From assembly GCA_011390935.1 (NCBI GenBank), contig JAABRL010000022.1, positions 1 to 64,000 on the forward strand: a DNA stretch of 64,000 nt. The letters are read 5' to 3'. The notes beneath the pieces are model-generated. The model was not told the DNA's origin, did not search any database, and saw nothing but the letters and a program-made list of their open reading frames with translations. Positions within the stretch are counted from its first letter, which is position 1. Each line of letters opens with the position of its first letter. Positions 25,138 to 33,934 of this stretch are shown one piece after another. Source of the DNA: Gemmatimonas sp. (lineage in GTDB: Bacteria > Gemmatimonadota > Gemmatimonadetes > Gemmatimonadales > Gemmatimonadaceae). The translations under genes were made by a program, and so were the position numbers.

Positions 25138-26355
25138 ATGTCCGACTTCTGCATGGTCCGGCAGCCCGTTTTTTCACGCGACGGCGACCTGATCGGCTAC
25201 GAAATTCGTTTCCGTGAGACCCCCGAAGGCCGGGAGGCCTTCTCGCAAAGCCTGCTCACCGGCTCCTTCGATTCGCTTCGTGGTGATCGGCCGGCCTTCG
25301 TGCCGGTCTCGCGCGGTCAGTTTCTCGAGCAGATCATCCAGCTCGCGGACCCCCTCGCCGTCATCCCGCTCATTCCCAATGACGTAGGCGCCGATCCGTC
25401 GGTGCTCGAAGCCATCGAACGCTTCTGCGCCGCGGGCGGCCAGATCGCCATTGACCAGCTCGGCGAGACCATCAACGCCTCGGACACGCTGCTACCGCTC
25501 GCGCACTGGGTGCGCATTGATGTACGCAGCGAAGACTACGCCGCGCTCGCCGGCACGGTCGCGCGCGCGCGCCTGCGCCCCGACACCCTGCTCATCGCCG
25601 ATCACGTCTACGAAACCAGTCAACTGGCCATGGCCGAACGGCTGGGCTTCGACGCGTTCGAAGGGGCACACTTCAGCCGCCCGGAGCCGCTGCCGTCGGC
25701 CGAACTCCCGTCGTCCACCATCTCCGCGCTGCGCCTGCTTGGCCAGGCCCGCGACCCCAACGTGCACGATCGCACCCTCGAGGAGTCGATCGCGATCGAT
25801 CCCGTGCTCACGTTCCAGCTGCTGCGCATCGTGAACTCCGCGTCGGTGGGCGCACGCGGCGTGACCTCGATCGGGCACGCACTGCGACTCATCGGCCGCA
25901 GCGCCTTCCTGCGCTGGCTCTCGCTCGCCATCGCCGCCTCGCGCCGTGGCGGCTCGGGCGTGGACGAACACCTCGTGCGACAGGCCGTGGAGCGCGCGCG
26001 ACTGTGCGAACAGCTCGCCGGATCGGGACGCGATGCGGGGACGCTGTTTCTCGTGGGACTCTTCTCCCTACTCGATTCCGTATTCCGCGTCTCCATCGAA
26101 GAGCTCGTCTCACGTGTGGCCCTCACCGACGACGCGCGCGAAGCGCTGCTCGAACGCAGCGGCCCCTATGCACCGGCACTCGACTTCGCCGAGTCGTACG
26201 AACTCGGCATGTTCGAGAGTGCCGCCGAGGTCGCCAAGGAGATGGGCGTTGACCCGTCCACGATCGGCGAGATCTACGCGGGCGCGCTGAGCTGGGCCGA
26301 GGAGATGCTGGCGCCCATGTCAGCCGACGCCCCAAAGGCTCGCCGGGTGGCATAA
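25138..26355 (+). CDS. EAL-HDOD signalling protein (YuxH-like)
   Basis: A 405-residue cytosolic protein. ATG 25138 begins MSDFCMVRQPVFSRDGDLIGYEIRF, the start of YuxH-type EAL domains. The position of the catalytic EAL motif reads YEIRF and later metal ligands are not conserved, so phosphodiesterase activity is unlikely and it may only bind a ligand. Residues about 205-390 are an HDOD domain (VLTFQLLRIVNSASVGA, SIGHALRLIGRSAFLRWL), a relative of HD phosphohydrolases used in signalling. The C-terminus has EVAKEMGVDPSTIGEIY. Regulation is not evident. Confidence 0.85.
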   Translation: MSDFCMVRQPVFSRDGDLIGYEIRFRETPEGREAFSQSLLTGSFDSLRGDRPAFVPVSRGQFLEQIIQLADPLAVIPLIPNDVGADPSVLEAIERFCAAGGQIAIDQLGETINASDTLLPLAHWVRIDVRSEDYAALAGTVARARLRPDTLLIADHVYETSQLAMAERLGFDAFEGAHFSRPEPLPSAELPSSTISALRLLGQARDPNVHDRTLEESIAIDPVLTFQLLRIVNSASVGARGVTSIGHALRLIGRSAFLRWLSLAIAASRRGGSGVDEHLVRQAVERARLCEQLAGSGRDAGTLFLVGLFSLLDSVFRVSIEELVSRVALTDDAREALLERSGPYAPALDFAESYELGMFESAAEVAKEMGVDPSTIGEIYAGALSWAEEMLAPMSADAPKARRVA

Positions 26356-26376
26356 CCCCATCGGATGCCCCCCAGG

Positions 26377-26395
26377 GGAGTGCTGTTCGCACTCC
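26377..26395 (+). terminator. Weak hairpin after the EAL-HDOD gene
   Basis: GGAGTGC (26377-26383) and GCACTCC (26389-26395) flank a five-base loop, 21 bases after the stop. There is no T-run, so termination is only suggested. Confidence 0.4.
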
Positions 26396-26529
26396 GATTG
26401 GCGTGGTATGCTTCAGGACGCGCCTGCTGTGAGCGGGCGCCACTGAGTCGGCGATCTGCGCCGACCAGTGCACGGCGTGCGTCGTTGTGCGCCCCCCTGC
26501 GGTGTACGTTCTCCACAAGGAGTCGTCCC

Positions 26530-27066
26530 ATGCGTGCCGTTCGTTCGCTCCCCCTGCTCCGTTCCGCCGCCACGATTGGCGCGATCGCCCTGCTGCTGAC
26601 CGCCTGCGGTGGCGGTGGGGACACCCCATCGGCTGAGACGCCATCGGCCGATATGCCCGCCGCCGAACCCACGACCACCGTCGCCGGGGGCCTGGACGGC
26701 CAGGCGCTCTATGGTCGGTGCGCAGCGTGTCATCAGGCCAACGGGGCCGGGCTCGCGGGTGCCTTCCCGCCGCTGTCCGAGTCCGAATGGGTCACCGGTG
26801 ACCCCACCATCCCCATCAAGGTGGTGTTGCACGGCCTGCAGGGCGAGATCACCGTCGCCGGCTCGACGTACAACAGCGTCATGCTCCCCTACGGCGGCAC
26901 CGGCGACATGAATGACGCGGAAGTGGCCGCGGTGCTTACTTATGTACGTAGCTCGTTCGGGAACAGCGCGCCGGCCGTGACCGCTGACGAGGTGGCTGCG
27001 GTGCGCGCTGCCAACAGCGGTCGGACCACGCCGTGGACGGCCGAGGAACTCAGATCCCTCATGTAA
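26530..27066 (+). CDS. Lipoprotein c-type cytochrome
   Basis: A 178-residue membrane-anchored cytochrome. AAGGAG lies upstream of ATG 26530. A lipobox (LLTACGG, Cys near 26) anchors it. After a 25-residue Thr/Ala/Pro linker comes the haem site CAACH at residues 64-68, with the surrounding GQALYGRCAACHQANGAG, and a Met ligand in SVMLPYGG near 115. It is a class I monohaem domain, a likely electron carrier or subunit of an oxidase. Its stop overlaps the next start (TAATG), coupling it to the CcmH-PCu(A)C fusion, which fits a role in cytochrome or oxidase assembly. Confidence 0.9.
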   Translation: MRAVRSLPLLRSAATIGAIALLLTACGGGGDTPSAETPSADMPAAEPTTTVAGGLDGQALYGRCAACHQANGAGLAGAFPPLSESEWVTGDPTIPIKVVLHGLQGEITVAGSTYNSVMLPYGGTGDMNDAEVAAVLTYVRSSFGNSAPAVTADEVAAVRAANSGRTTPWTAEELRSLM

Positions 27067-27950
27067 TGCAGGATTCCATCATTGGGGTCGCGTTGCCCGC
27101 GCCACTCGGCGCGCTGTACCGCGACCTGCTCAGTCCGTACTGCCCGGGCCTCTCGCTCGCGAGTTGCCCGAGTCCACAGGCGGATTCGTTGCGCAAGGCG
27201 ATCGCCGTGCGCTTCAACGACGGTGAACCGATCAACGCGATCACCGAATCGCTCGTGGCGCACTACGGTCCGAACATTCGGGGCAGCCCCACCATGGAGG
27301 GGTTCGGTGCGGCGGCCTTTCTCGTGCCCGCGCTGCTGTTCATCGGGGGCGGGTTGTTCATCTTCCGCTGGCTGCGACGCAACACGTCACGACGTGCGGC
27401 GCGGGGTGCGCAGTCGCTGCTGCTCGCAACGGTCGTGGCCGGCGCGAGCGTGCCACTGATGGGCTGCGGATCGGCGGCAGACACGCCGGCCGTCGATCCG
27501 TTGGGCGACGCCGTGCGTGTCGAGGCCGCGTGGGTACGCGTGGGGTCCGCCGGCACGGTCACGGGTGCGTACGGCACCGTGTACAACCCGACGCTCGATA
27601 CGCTGCAGATCGTGGGCGCATCGAGTGGCGTGGCCGACACGGTGGAGCTGCACGAAACGATGGAGCACGACGGCATGGTGCACATGACACCACAACCGGC
27701 ACTGCCCGTGTTGCCGCGCGATTCGGTGATGTTCGCGCCTGGTGGCCTGCACCTCATGGTGCGGTCGCTGCAGCGTGATCTCGTCATCGGAGAGAGCGTG
27801 CGTTTCACGCTGCTGCTCGGCGATGGGCGCGCCATCGACTTTCCAGTCGAAGTGCGTTCACTCGATGGACGCACGGTGGCGACCACGAGTCGCAATGCGT
27901 CGGGCGCACCCCGCATGTCACCGGGCCGCAAGGTACGCAGCAGCGACTGA
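27066..27950 (+). CDS. CcmH-like/PCu(A)C fusion lipoprotein
   Basis: A 294-residue fusion. Residues about 15-105 are CcmH-like: LLSPYCPGLSLASCPSPQA carries C26 and C34 where CcmH has its redox Cys pair, then ITESLVAHYGPN, then a transmembrane helix (82-103). Next is a basic stretch and a second hydrophobic segment ending VPLMGC, a lipobox at C134. Residues about 149-264 are PCu(A)C: VRVEAAWVR, ELHETMEHDGMVHM (H196) and FAPGGLHLMVRSL (H229, M231), the copper-binding His/Met set. No internal start codon sits before the second half, so it is a true fusion. It couples haem attachment and copper delivery, both needed for oxidase assembly. Confidence 0.85.
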   Translation: MQDSIIGVALPAPLGALYRDLLSPYCPGLSLASCPSPQADSLRKAIAVRFNDGEPINAITESLVAHYGPNIRGSPTMEGFGAAAFLVPALLFIGGGLFIFRWLRRNTSRRAARGAQSLLLATVVAGASVPLMGCGSAADTPAVDPLGDAVRVEAAWVRVGSAGTVTGAYGTVYNPTLDTLQIVGASSGVADTVELHETMEHDGMVHMTPQPALPVLPRDSVMFAPGGLHLMVRSLQRDLVIGESVRFTLLLGDGRAIDFPVEVRSLDGRTVATTSRNASGAPRMSPGRKVRSSD

Positions 27951-27974
27951 GTGCGCGGCGCACCAGCCCGACCG

Positions 27975-30944
27975 CTACCCCTTGGTGTCGGTCGTGGGCG
28001 GGTTCGCCGGTACGAACGCGGTCCATTCGAGGGTCGCCGTCACACCGTCCTGACGGGCGGTGCGCCGGCCGCTGGTCGTGCCGAAACTCGCGTTCAAGTT
28101 CAACCGCAGGCACTGCATTCTGCCGCTCTGGAAGTCCGAAAGCGCCGGGGGCAGAAACAGCACCGGCAGCTCGACATCTTCGGGCGGTTCACCCCCGCCT
28201 TCGCCGCGCACCGTGACCACGCCGTTCATGGAGAAGCAGAACTCCATCGTGCGCGCGTCGGGATCGATCGTGACGACGCCACCGAAATCGGTGAGTCCCA
28301 GTTCGAACGAACCGCCCGCGTCCACCGTCGCCTTGTCAATGATCTCCATCTCCCTCGTGCCGGTCAGGCGCAGGACGCGACCCGTCGCACTGGTGGACAG
28401 CACGCCCGAGCCGGTCACGCGACCGAACGACGCGGGCGAGATGTAGGTCGAGACCAACCGCGCTTCCGGCTCTTCTTCCACGTCCTTGCGTCGCTCGTGC
28501 ACGTCGGCACGGAACTTTACGTCCACCTCACCGACCGCTTTCGCGTCCCCCTGATCGAACGCCAGCGTGAGCGTGAGCCCACCGCGCCACTCCGTGAGCG
28601 GCACGTCGTTGCTTTCCAGGCCACCCGGCGCCTCCACCACCACGTCGCCGGACGCACCCGGGCCGCTGAACGGACCGGTCACCGTGATCTTCGTCTTCGT
28701 CCACGACGACACGGCCACCGCGCTGCCGCCGATCTTCACGCTGCCCTGACGGCCACCGAACGTACCGACCAGCTCGGTGCGCCCCGTCCCGCTGGCCGCG
28801 TCATCGATCACGTCGATCTCGCGAATGGACGGTGCACCGATGATCTCCGCGTCCGGTGCCGTGGTGGCAAACGTGGTACGCGGCGGCACGTTGCCGAACC
28901 CGCGCGAATGCGAGAGCAGATCAAGTGTGCCCATGCTGGCCCGCACCAGCGCAAGATCGAAGGGACGTCGCTTCGGATTCACCATCGGCGCGCGCACATT
29001 GGCGCCAACCAGTCGATCGAGAAAGTACGCCATGCTCGGCAGCGACGTCGTCGGCCACACGTAGTTGTCGTAGCTCTGCACCACGCGGACACCGGCGCCC
29101 AGAATCGCACTGCGGATGGCGGTGGGATCGAAGTAGCCCCCCAGCCACAACGCGCAGAGGCCCTGACAGACACCGCCGGTGAACGGACCGGAGCCACCGA
29201 AACAGGAGTGCAGCACCATGATGGCATCGTCCAGCGCCCAGTGCTTCGCCACGAACGACTCGGTGATCGAGAAGCTCGCCACGCGGCGTGCGGCGCTGCC
29301 GGTTCCCACGGTCGCCACGGAGATGGTGAGATCACCACCCTTGAGTTCGTCGAGATAGCGGGCGAGCGCGGATTGCGCGATCTCCGTTGAGGTCTGCAGC
29401 GCGTACTTGCTCTCGCCCCAGTCGAGGCTGCGTCCACCGGTCGCAGGATCGACAATCACACCATGTACCGTCTGCCACGCGGTGCCATGCGTGTCGAAGT
29501 ACAGCGCACCGAGTCCCTTCCAGTTCCGCATGCCTTCGATCGACCCATCGAGCGCCTGCACCGTGTAGCCGCCGTCCCTGAGAATGCGCCCGATCTCCGG
29601 CAACACCTCGGCGCCTCCTCCAATGGAGATCATGCCCGCCGTCTTGCTACCCGGTACAAACGGCGCGGCCACGCCACCAGGGCGTTGTCTCATCGACCAG
29701 GCCTCACGAGGTGCCCCCGCCTGCGCCATCCGCATTGCCGTCCCCTGCGCGATCTCGGCGGCGGTCGGCACCTTGTTGTGAATGATGTTGATCGACAGAC
29801 CATCCTGCAGAATCACCTGTGCCGTCGCGGTCTCCGTATGCAACAGGACGGTGAGCACATCGGGATGCTCGAGCAGTGACGGTACGATCGCGGCCAGCTC
29901 CGCACCCAGATCGCGACCGTCGGCCGGCAGTGCCGGGGACGGTAGACGCGTGTTCACCAGATCGACCACCTCGTCCACCGTGACGTGCAACGGGGGAATC
30001 GGCGCCACCACCGTGTCGAACACGAACGGCGACGCGGCACCCATCACCACGGCACGCACCCGATACACCAGCGTATCAGCGGCGAGATCGAGCGTGTCCA
30101 CGAACCGCGCGATACCCGCTGCGGTGACAGCTGTCACCGTGAACTGTGTCTCCGGAAGCGCGCGACGCTGCACCTCGAAGGCGGCGCTACCACTGCTGTT
30201 ATCGCTCCATGTCAGGTCCACTTCGCCACGCGACACCGCCGACGCAAGATTCGTGGGCGCACTGGGCGCGGGCGGCGTGACCATCACCGGTAGCGAGGCG
30301 CTGAGCGTGCCCGTGCGCGCGCGCACCACCGTCATTCCTGCGGCGACAGCCGACACCACGCCGCTCGCGGACACGGACGCGATTGCCGGCGTCTCGGACT
30401 CCCACGTGATCGGCGCACCCACCACCGCTCCACTCGCCGAACGCGCGGTCGCCACCAGCGCCTGCGTCTGCCCCACACCGAGCGTCACGGTATCGCTCGG
30501 CGTCATCACCAACGTCACCGGCGCGGTATCGGCAACCACGAGTGTGCTGCGTCCCACAACTGCGCCTGCGCGCGCTTCAATGACCGTGGACCCGCTTGCG
30601 ATCGCCGTCACCACCCCGGTCGAAGACACCGACGCCACCGTCACATTGCCGCTGCTCCACGCAAACGTGACCGACACCGGCGCACCACTGCTGCTGGTGG
30701 CCGTCGCCGTCAGCGACGCGCTCTGTCCCGGCTGCAGCAGCACGTCCGACGGCGTCACGGTCACGGTGGCGGCGACCGGCGTGCCGTTGCCCGGCGTGCC
30801 GTTGCCGGGCGTGCCGTTGCCGGGTGACGTGGCGTCACCACTGCCGCCGCAGGCCACCGCGAGCGACAGCACGCACAGAACACCAAGGGCACGCGCTCGC
30901 CGATGCGCGCCCGTGAGAGGTGGCGTGGAATGGGGCATGAGCAT
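27975..30944 (-). CDS. Big2/FN3/caspase-like/IPT multidomain lipoprotein
   Basis: A 989-residue surface lipoprotein. ATG 30944 follows GAGG by nine bases; another ATG is two codons later. The lipobox is SLAVACGG. A GNGTP repeat linker follows. Then come two Big2 repeats (about 55-215), an FN3-like domain (about 225-310, VDLTWSDNSSGSAAFEVQR) and a large central domain with YFDTHGTAW near residue 483 and VLHSCFGGSG near 579. A His-Gly and a Ser-Cys after hydrophobic strands are the catalytic dyad pattern of clan CD (caspase/gingipain-like) peptidases. An IPT/TIG-like domain follows (near 700-770), then a long beta region. Function is inferred. Confidence 0.75.
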   Translation of the reverse strand: MLMPHSTPPLTGAHRRARALGVLCVLSLAVACGGSGDATSPGNGTPGNGTPGNGTPVAATVTVTPSDVLLQPGQSASLTATATSSSGAPVSVTFAWSSGNVTVASVSSTGVVTAIASGSTVIEARAGAVVGRSTLVVADTAPVTLVMTPSDTVTLGVGQTQALVATARSASGAVVGAPITWESETPAIASVSASGVVSAVAAGMTVVRARTGTLSASLPVMVTPPAPSAPTNLASAVSRGEVDLTWSDNSSGSAAFEVQRRALPETQFTVTAVTAAGIARFVDTLDLAADTLVYRVRAVVMGAASPFVFDTVVAPIPPLHVTVDEVVDLVNTRLPSPALPADGRDLGAELAAIVPSLLEHPDVLTVLLHTETATAQVILQDGLSINIIHNKVPTAAEIAQGTAMRMAQAGAPREAWSMRQRPGGVAAPFVPGSKTAGMISIGGGAEVLPEIGRILRDGGYTVQALDGSIEGMRNWKGLGALYFDTHGTAWQTVHGVIVDPATGGRSLDWGESKYALQTSTEIAQSALARYLDELKGGDLTISVATVGTGSAARRVASFSITESFVAKHWALDDAIMVLHSCFGGSGPFTGGVCQGLCALWLGGYFDPTAIRSAILGAGVRVVQSYDNYVWPTTSLPSMAYFLDRLVGANVRAPMVNPKRRPFDLALVRASMGTLDLLSHSRGFGNVPPRTTFATTAPDAEIIGAPSIREIDVIDDAASGTGRTELVGTFGGRQGSVKIGGSAVAVSSWTKTKITVTGPFSGPGASGDVVVEAPGGLESNDVPLTEWRGGLTLTLAFDQGDAKAVGEVDVKFRADVHERRKDVEEEPEARLVSTYISPASFGRVTGSGVLSTSATGRVLRLTGTREMEIIDKATVDAGGSFELGLTDFGGVVTIDPDARTMEFCFSMNGVVTVRGEGGGEPPEDVELPVLFLPPALSDFQSGRMQCLRLNLNASFGTTSGRRTARQDGVTATLEWTAFVPANPPTTDTKG
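30778..30822. repeat. Three 15-bp tandem repeats encoding GNGTP
   Basis: Three head-to-tail units of GGCGTGCCGTTGCC(C/G) code, on the minus strand, for a GNGTP linker after the lipobox of the Big2/FN3 lipoprotein. Such units can change copy number by slippage. Confidence 0.9.
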
Positions 30945-31165
30945 GATCAACGTCCTCGGTAGAGCGGTCGGTGGCACGGCTGCCGCACATGGTCGACGTT
31001 GACCGAATGGCGTACCTGTGCAGGCGGCGAACGCGCGGTCATCCCGCCATCGGCGGCCGGGTACTGGGCACCAATCGGAGCACTCCCCGCTTTGTCGCAT
31101 GCGCGCCCGTTCCTCGGCGAGATGCGCCAATCACGCGCGGCACCGCGCTTCCACAGGAGCATCGA

Positions 31166-31513
31166 ATGGAATCGCTCGTCGCCGCGGCACAAGTCGTGAT
31201 TGCTGTCTCCGTGTTCTTCGTCTGGGTCGTCCGCCTGCCGAATGTCGAAGCCGAGTTCCGCGAGTACGGCCTCTCCGACATTGTGCGTAACGCCGTGGGC
31301 GCGGCGAAGATGAGTGCGGCCGCGCTGTTGCTGGCGGGACTGTGGTATCCGGGACTCGTGTTCCCCGCGGCCGTCGTGATGGCGGGCTTCATGTTGTGCG
31401 CGCAGTACTTTCACCTCCGCGTACGACACCCCCTGACGAAGTACATCGCTTCCTTCGTCCTGCTCGTGCTGTCGCTTGGCGTGGCAGTCGCCGCTCGCAA
31501 CCACGTTGGTTGA
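31166..31513 (+). CDS. DoxX-like membrane protein 1
   Basis: A 115-residue protein with four hydrophobic helices (near 4-22, 48-66, 68-86 and 92-110). AGGAG seven bases before ATG 31166 supports the start. The order of helices, VRLPNVEAEFREYGLSDIVRNAVGAAK, and the WYPGLVFPAA turn are of the DoxX/SURF4-like small-membrane-protein kind. The next gene begins on the base after its stop and encodes a similar protein. Function unknown; DoxX relatives act in membrane redox or quinone-linked processes. Confidence 0.7.
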   Translation: MESLVAAAQVVIAVSVFFVWVVRLPNVEAEFREYGLSDIVRNAVGAAKMSAAALLLAGLWYPGLVFPAAVVMAGFMLCAQYFHLRVRHPLTKYIASFVLLVLSLGVAVAARNHVG

Positions 31514-31867
31514 GTGACGCTCTTTACATCGCTGACCGTGCTCTCGGGTGTGGCGTTCGTGGTGTACGGCATCAGCTGTCTCGCGTCACAGAGCATGGTA
31601 CGAGAGTTCACACGCTTCGGGCTGGCACGATTTCGGGTGCTCGTGGGGGCCCTCGAAGTGCTTGGTGGGGCCGGATTGCTCATCGGGCTGTGGTACCACC
31701 TGCCGCTTTTGGCGGCCTCTGCCGCCGGCCTCGCGTTGCTGATGGCACTCGGCGTCGGTGTGCGCCTTCGGATGCGTGACGGGGTGCTGCTCACGTTGCC
31801 CGCGCTCGTGCTGTTCGTCGTGAACGGATATCTTGCCGTGCATGCCTGGGAGCGCCTCACCGCCTGA
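31514..31867 (+). CDS. DoxX-like membrane protein 2
   Basis: A 117-residue, four-helix membrane protein starting with GTG immediately after the preceding stop. It resembles its neighbour in layout (VREFTRFGLARFRVLVGALEVLGGAGLLIGLWYHLP compared in short blocks: EYGLSDIVRN versus RFGLARFRVL), so the pair looks like an old tandem duplication that may form a heteromer. A weak GGCGTG/CACGCC hairpin follows its stop. Function unknown. Confidence 0.7.
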   Translation: MTLFTSLTVLSGVAFVVYGISCLASQSMVREFTRFGLARFRVLVGALEVLGGAGLLIGLWYHLPLLAASAAGLALLMALGVGVRLRMRDGVLLTLPALVLFVVNGYLAVHAWERLTA

Positions 31868-31914
31868 GCGCACTGGCGTGTGAGCACGCCCATTTCCGCT
31901 CTGCCCACGCCGCC

Positions 31915-32460
31915 ATGAACGCCACCGATCGTCACGCGCTGCTCACCACACTCGAGGTGCGCTTCGCCAAGCACATGCCTCGTCATGCAGCGCTGCAGTG
32001 GTCTGACGTGGAAGCGCGGCTGCGCGATCACGAAGACGCGTTGCGATCGCTCTTCGAGATGGAGCGCACGGGTGGTGAACCGGATGTCGTGTCGCTCGAG
32101 GCCGACATCGAGACGCTCACGTTCGTGGATTGTTCGATCGAAAGCCCCGCGGGTCGACGCAGCATCTGCTACGATCGCGCGGGACTCGAATCACGCAAGG
32201 AACACCGACCCGAACACAGCGCCATCGAGATGGCCGAGGAGATCGGCATCACGCTGCTCACCGAAGCGCAGTATCGTGCGTTGCAGACTTTCGGCGCGTT
32301 CGACCTGAAAACCTCGAGCTGGATTCTCACACCAGCACCGATTCGTGCGCTCGGCGGCGCGCTCTTCTGCGATCGGCGCTACGACACCGTGTTCACGTAT
32401 CACAACGGGGCGCAGTCGTACTACGGCGTGCGCGGATTTCGCGGCGTGCTGCGCGTGTGA
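31915..32460 (+). CDS. DUF4256-family protein
   Basis: A 181-residue cytosolic protein. Start MNATDRHALLTTLEVRFAKH, then RHAALQWSDVEARL, FVDCSIESPAGRRSICYDRAGL, and the strong block TSSWILTPAPIRALGGALF followed by YHNGAQSYYGVRGFRG. These blocks are characteristic of DUF4256. The biochemical role is not known. It is likely co-transcribed with the following gene, which starts ten bases after its stop. Confidence 0.85.
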   Translation: MNATDRHALLTTLEVRFAKHMPRHAALQWSDVEARLRDHEDALRSLFEMERTGGEPDVVSLEADIETLTFVDCSIESPAGRRSICYDRAGLESRKEHRPEHSAIEMAEEIGITLLTEAQYRALQTFGAFDLKTSSWILTPAPIRALGGALFCDRRYDTVFTYHNGAQSYYGVRGFRGVLRV

Positions 32461-32470
32461 GGGTAGCGTC

Positions 32471-33052
32471 GTGACCTCCAGCTGGCGCACGTCGGAACGC
32501 GATCTCGCCGTCGGGTACATCCTCGCCTACGGCGTCATCGCCCTCGGCATCGGCATTCCGGCCGCGCTGTGGGCCGGCTGGCCGTTGTGGCTCGCGGTGC
32601 CCGTGCTCATCCCCGTGCTCGGCACGTTCATCTATGCGCTGCAGCGCGCGCTCTCGTCCGTTGCAGGCGGCGCACTCGCGCGCCTGACCGGATCACAGGT
32701 TGGCGGCCACGACACGCGCGCGCACTTCGGATTTTCAGCGGTGGACGCGCTCGTGGTGCGCGGACAGATCGATGCGGCGATCGAGCGCCTGCGCGTGGAG
32801 CAGTACGCGTACGAGGGGCACACCGGCGCCGAGATTGCGCAGCGCCTCGGCGACCTGTACCTCAAGCGTGGCGTGCCGGAGGAGGCCGCGCAGTCATATC
32901 GGCGCGCGCGCCGGCTGTGGGAATCGGTGCCCGGCGTGGAAGGGCGCGAGGGGCGCATGTATGTCACGCGTCGTCTGCTGGACTTGTACGAGGGACCGCT
33001 GGCGAACGAAGCGGCGGCCGGGCGCGAGCGGGAGCGATTGGCGTCGCGGTAG
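32471..33052 (+). CDS. Membrane-anchored TPR-like protein
   Basis: A 193-residue protein, GTG start, ten bases after the DUF4256 stop. Two hydrophobic segments near residues 13-35 and 38-58 anchor it. The remainder is helical: AVDALVVRGQIDAAIERLRVE and HTGAEIAQRLGDLYLKRGVPEEAAQSYRRARRLW (in parts) have the spacing of tetratricopeptide units. It probably scaffolds a complex at the membrane; no partner is evident. Confidence 0.65.
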   Translation: MTSSWRTSERDLAVGYILAYGVIALGIGIPAALWAGWPLWLAVPVLIPVLGTFIYALQRALSSVAGGALARLTGSQVGGHDTRAHFGFSAVDALVVRGQIDAAIERLRVEQYAYEGHTGAEIAQRLGDLYLKRGVPEEAAQSYRRARRLWESVPGVEGREGRMYVTRRLLDLYEGPLANEAAAGRERERLASR

Positions 33053-33079
33053 CAACGTGCGCGCGCAACCCGCAGCGCG

Positions 33080-33910
33080 TCACTCCGGCGGCGCCGACTC
33101 CGCCAGCCAACCCGTGAGTGCAAGCACGACCACTGCCAGGGCCACCTCGGTCAACAGCGTGCCACGTGACGGCTCGTCGCCTCCGCGCACGAGTCGTCGA
33201 TGGTGCTGCGCTCCCAGGCCGAGAATGACCGCCACCACGACCACCTTCACGGCGAGCAGCTGTCCGTACCCGGAGTCGAGCACCGTGAACACGCTGCCAA
33301 AGCGCGGCCAGGCCGTCACCACGCCACTCACGAGCGTGAGTGGCGCCGCCATCAGCGCCAGCCGACCGTAGGGGCTCACCGCCGCACGCAGCGACTGCAC
33401 ACCGGTCCACCATCCTCGCGCGAGCAGCGCCAGCGTGCCCAGCCACACCGAGGCCGCCGACGCGTGCACGAGTGCGATCAGGTACGCGCGCACCACCCCC
33501 TCCTCCACCGCCGCCGCGTGGCCGAGCCGGGGCAGCAGACCCACGGCGACGAGCGCGAGCACCCGCGCGCTCCAGTCCGATGCCGAGCGTTCGCGCAGGA
33601 GCAGGCCGGCCAGCAGCGTGAGCGTCGCCACCGCGCCCACCGCGAGCCGGTTGCGCCCCCAGCCAGTGCGCGCGATCATGGCCAAGGTGTCGGCGAGCGG
33701 GTCAGCGTCGGGCAGGAACGCGTCAAAGGCGCGCAGTTGCCCCATCAGCTGCAGCCCGAGACCGAACAGCAGCAGCGCACCCGCCACCCGCATCGCGGGT
33801 CGAATCGCACGGGTCGGCGCCAGCCAGCTGCTCACCGCCGACCCCGCCAGCAGCAGCACACCCGCCAGCAGCGCGGCTCGGCCGAAGGCCAACCACGCGT
33901 CCGTCATCAT
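33080..33910 (-). CDS. copD: CopD-family copper membrane protein
   Basis: A 276-residue integral membrane protein with eight hydrophobic helices. The later part, with ALVHASAASVWLGTLALL and then GQLLAVKVVVVAVILGLGAQHHRRL, is the CopD signature, whose conserved His residues are proposed to carry copper across the inner membrane. It starts with ATGATG (33910 or 33907). No CopC gene is beside it; the one here lies at 10332-10730. It is divergent from the small lipoprotein gene at 33935, leaving only 24 bases between starts. Confidence 0.85.
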   Translation of the reverse strand: MMTDAWLAFGRAALLAGVLLLAGSAVSSWLAPTRAIRPAMRVAGALLLFGLGLQLMGQLRAFDAFLPDADPLADTLAMIARTGWGRNRLAVGAVATLTLLAGLLLRERSASDWSARVLALVAVGLLPRLGHAAAVEEGVVRAYLIALVHASAASVWLGTLALLARGWWTGVQSLRAAVSPYGRLALMAAPLTLVSGVVTAWPRFGSVFTVLDSGYGQLLAVKVVVVAVILGLGAQHHRRLVRGGDEPSRGTLLTEVALAVVVLALTGWLAESAPPE

Positions 33911-33934
33911 TCTGTCCCCTGCATCATCTCTCTC

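Noticed and set aside
30778-30822. Short repeats as CRISPR
   Set aside because: Contiguous 15-bp units without spacers, in frame within a linker.
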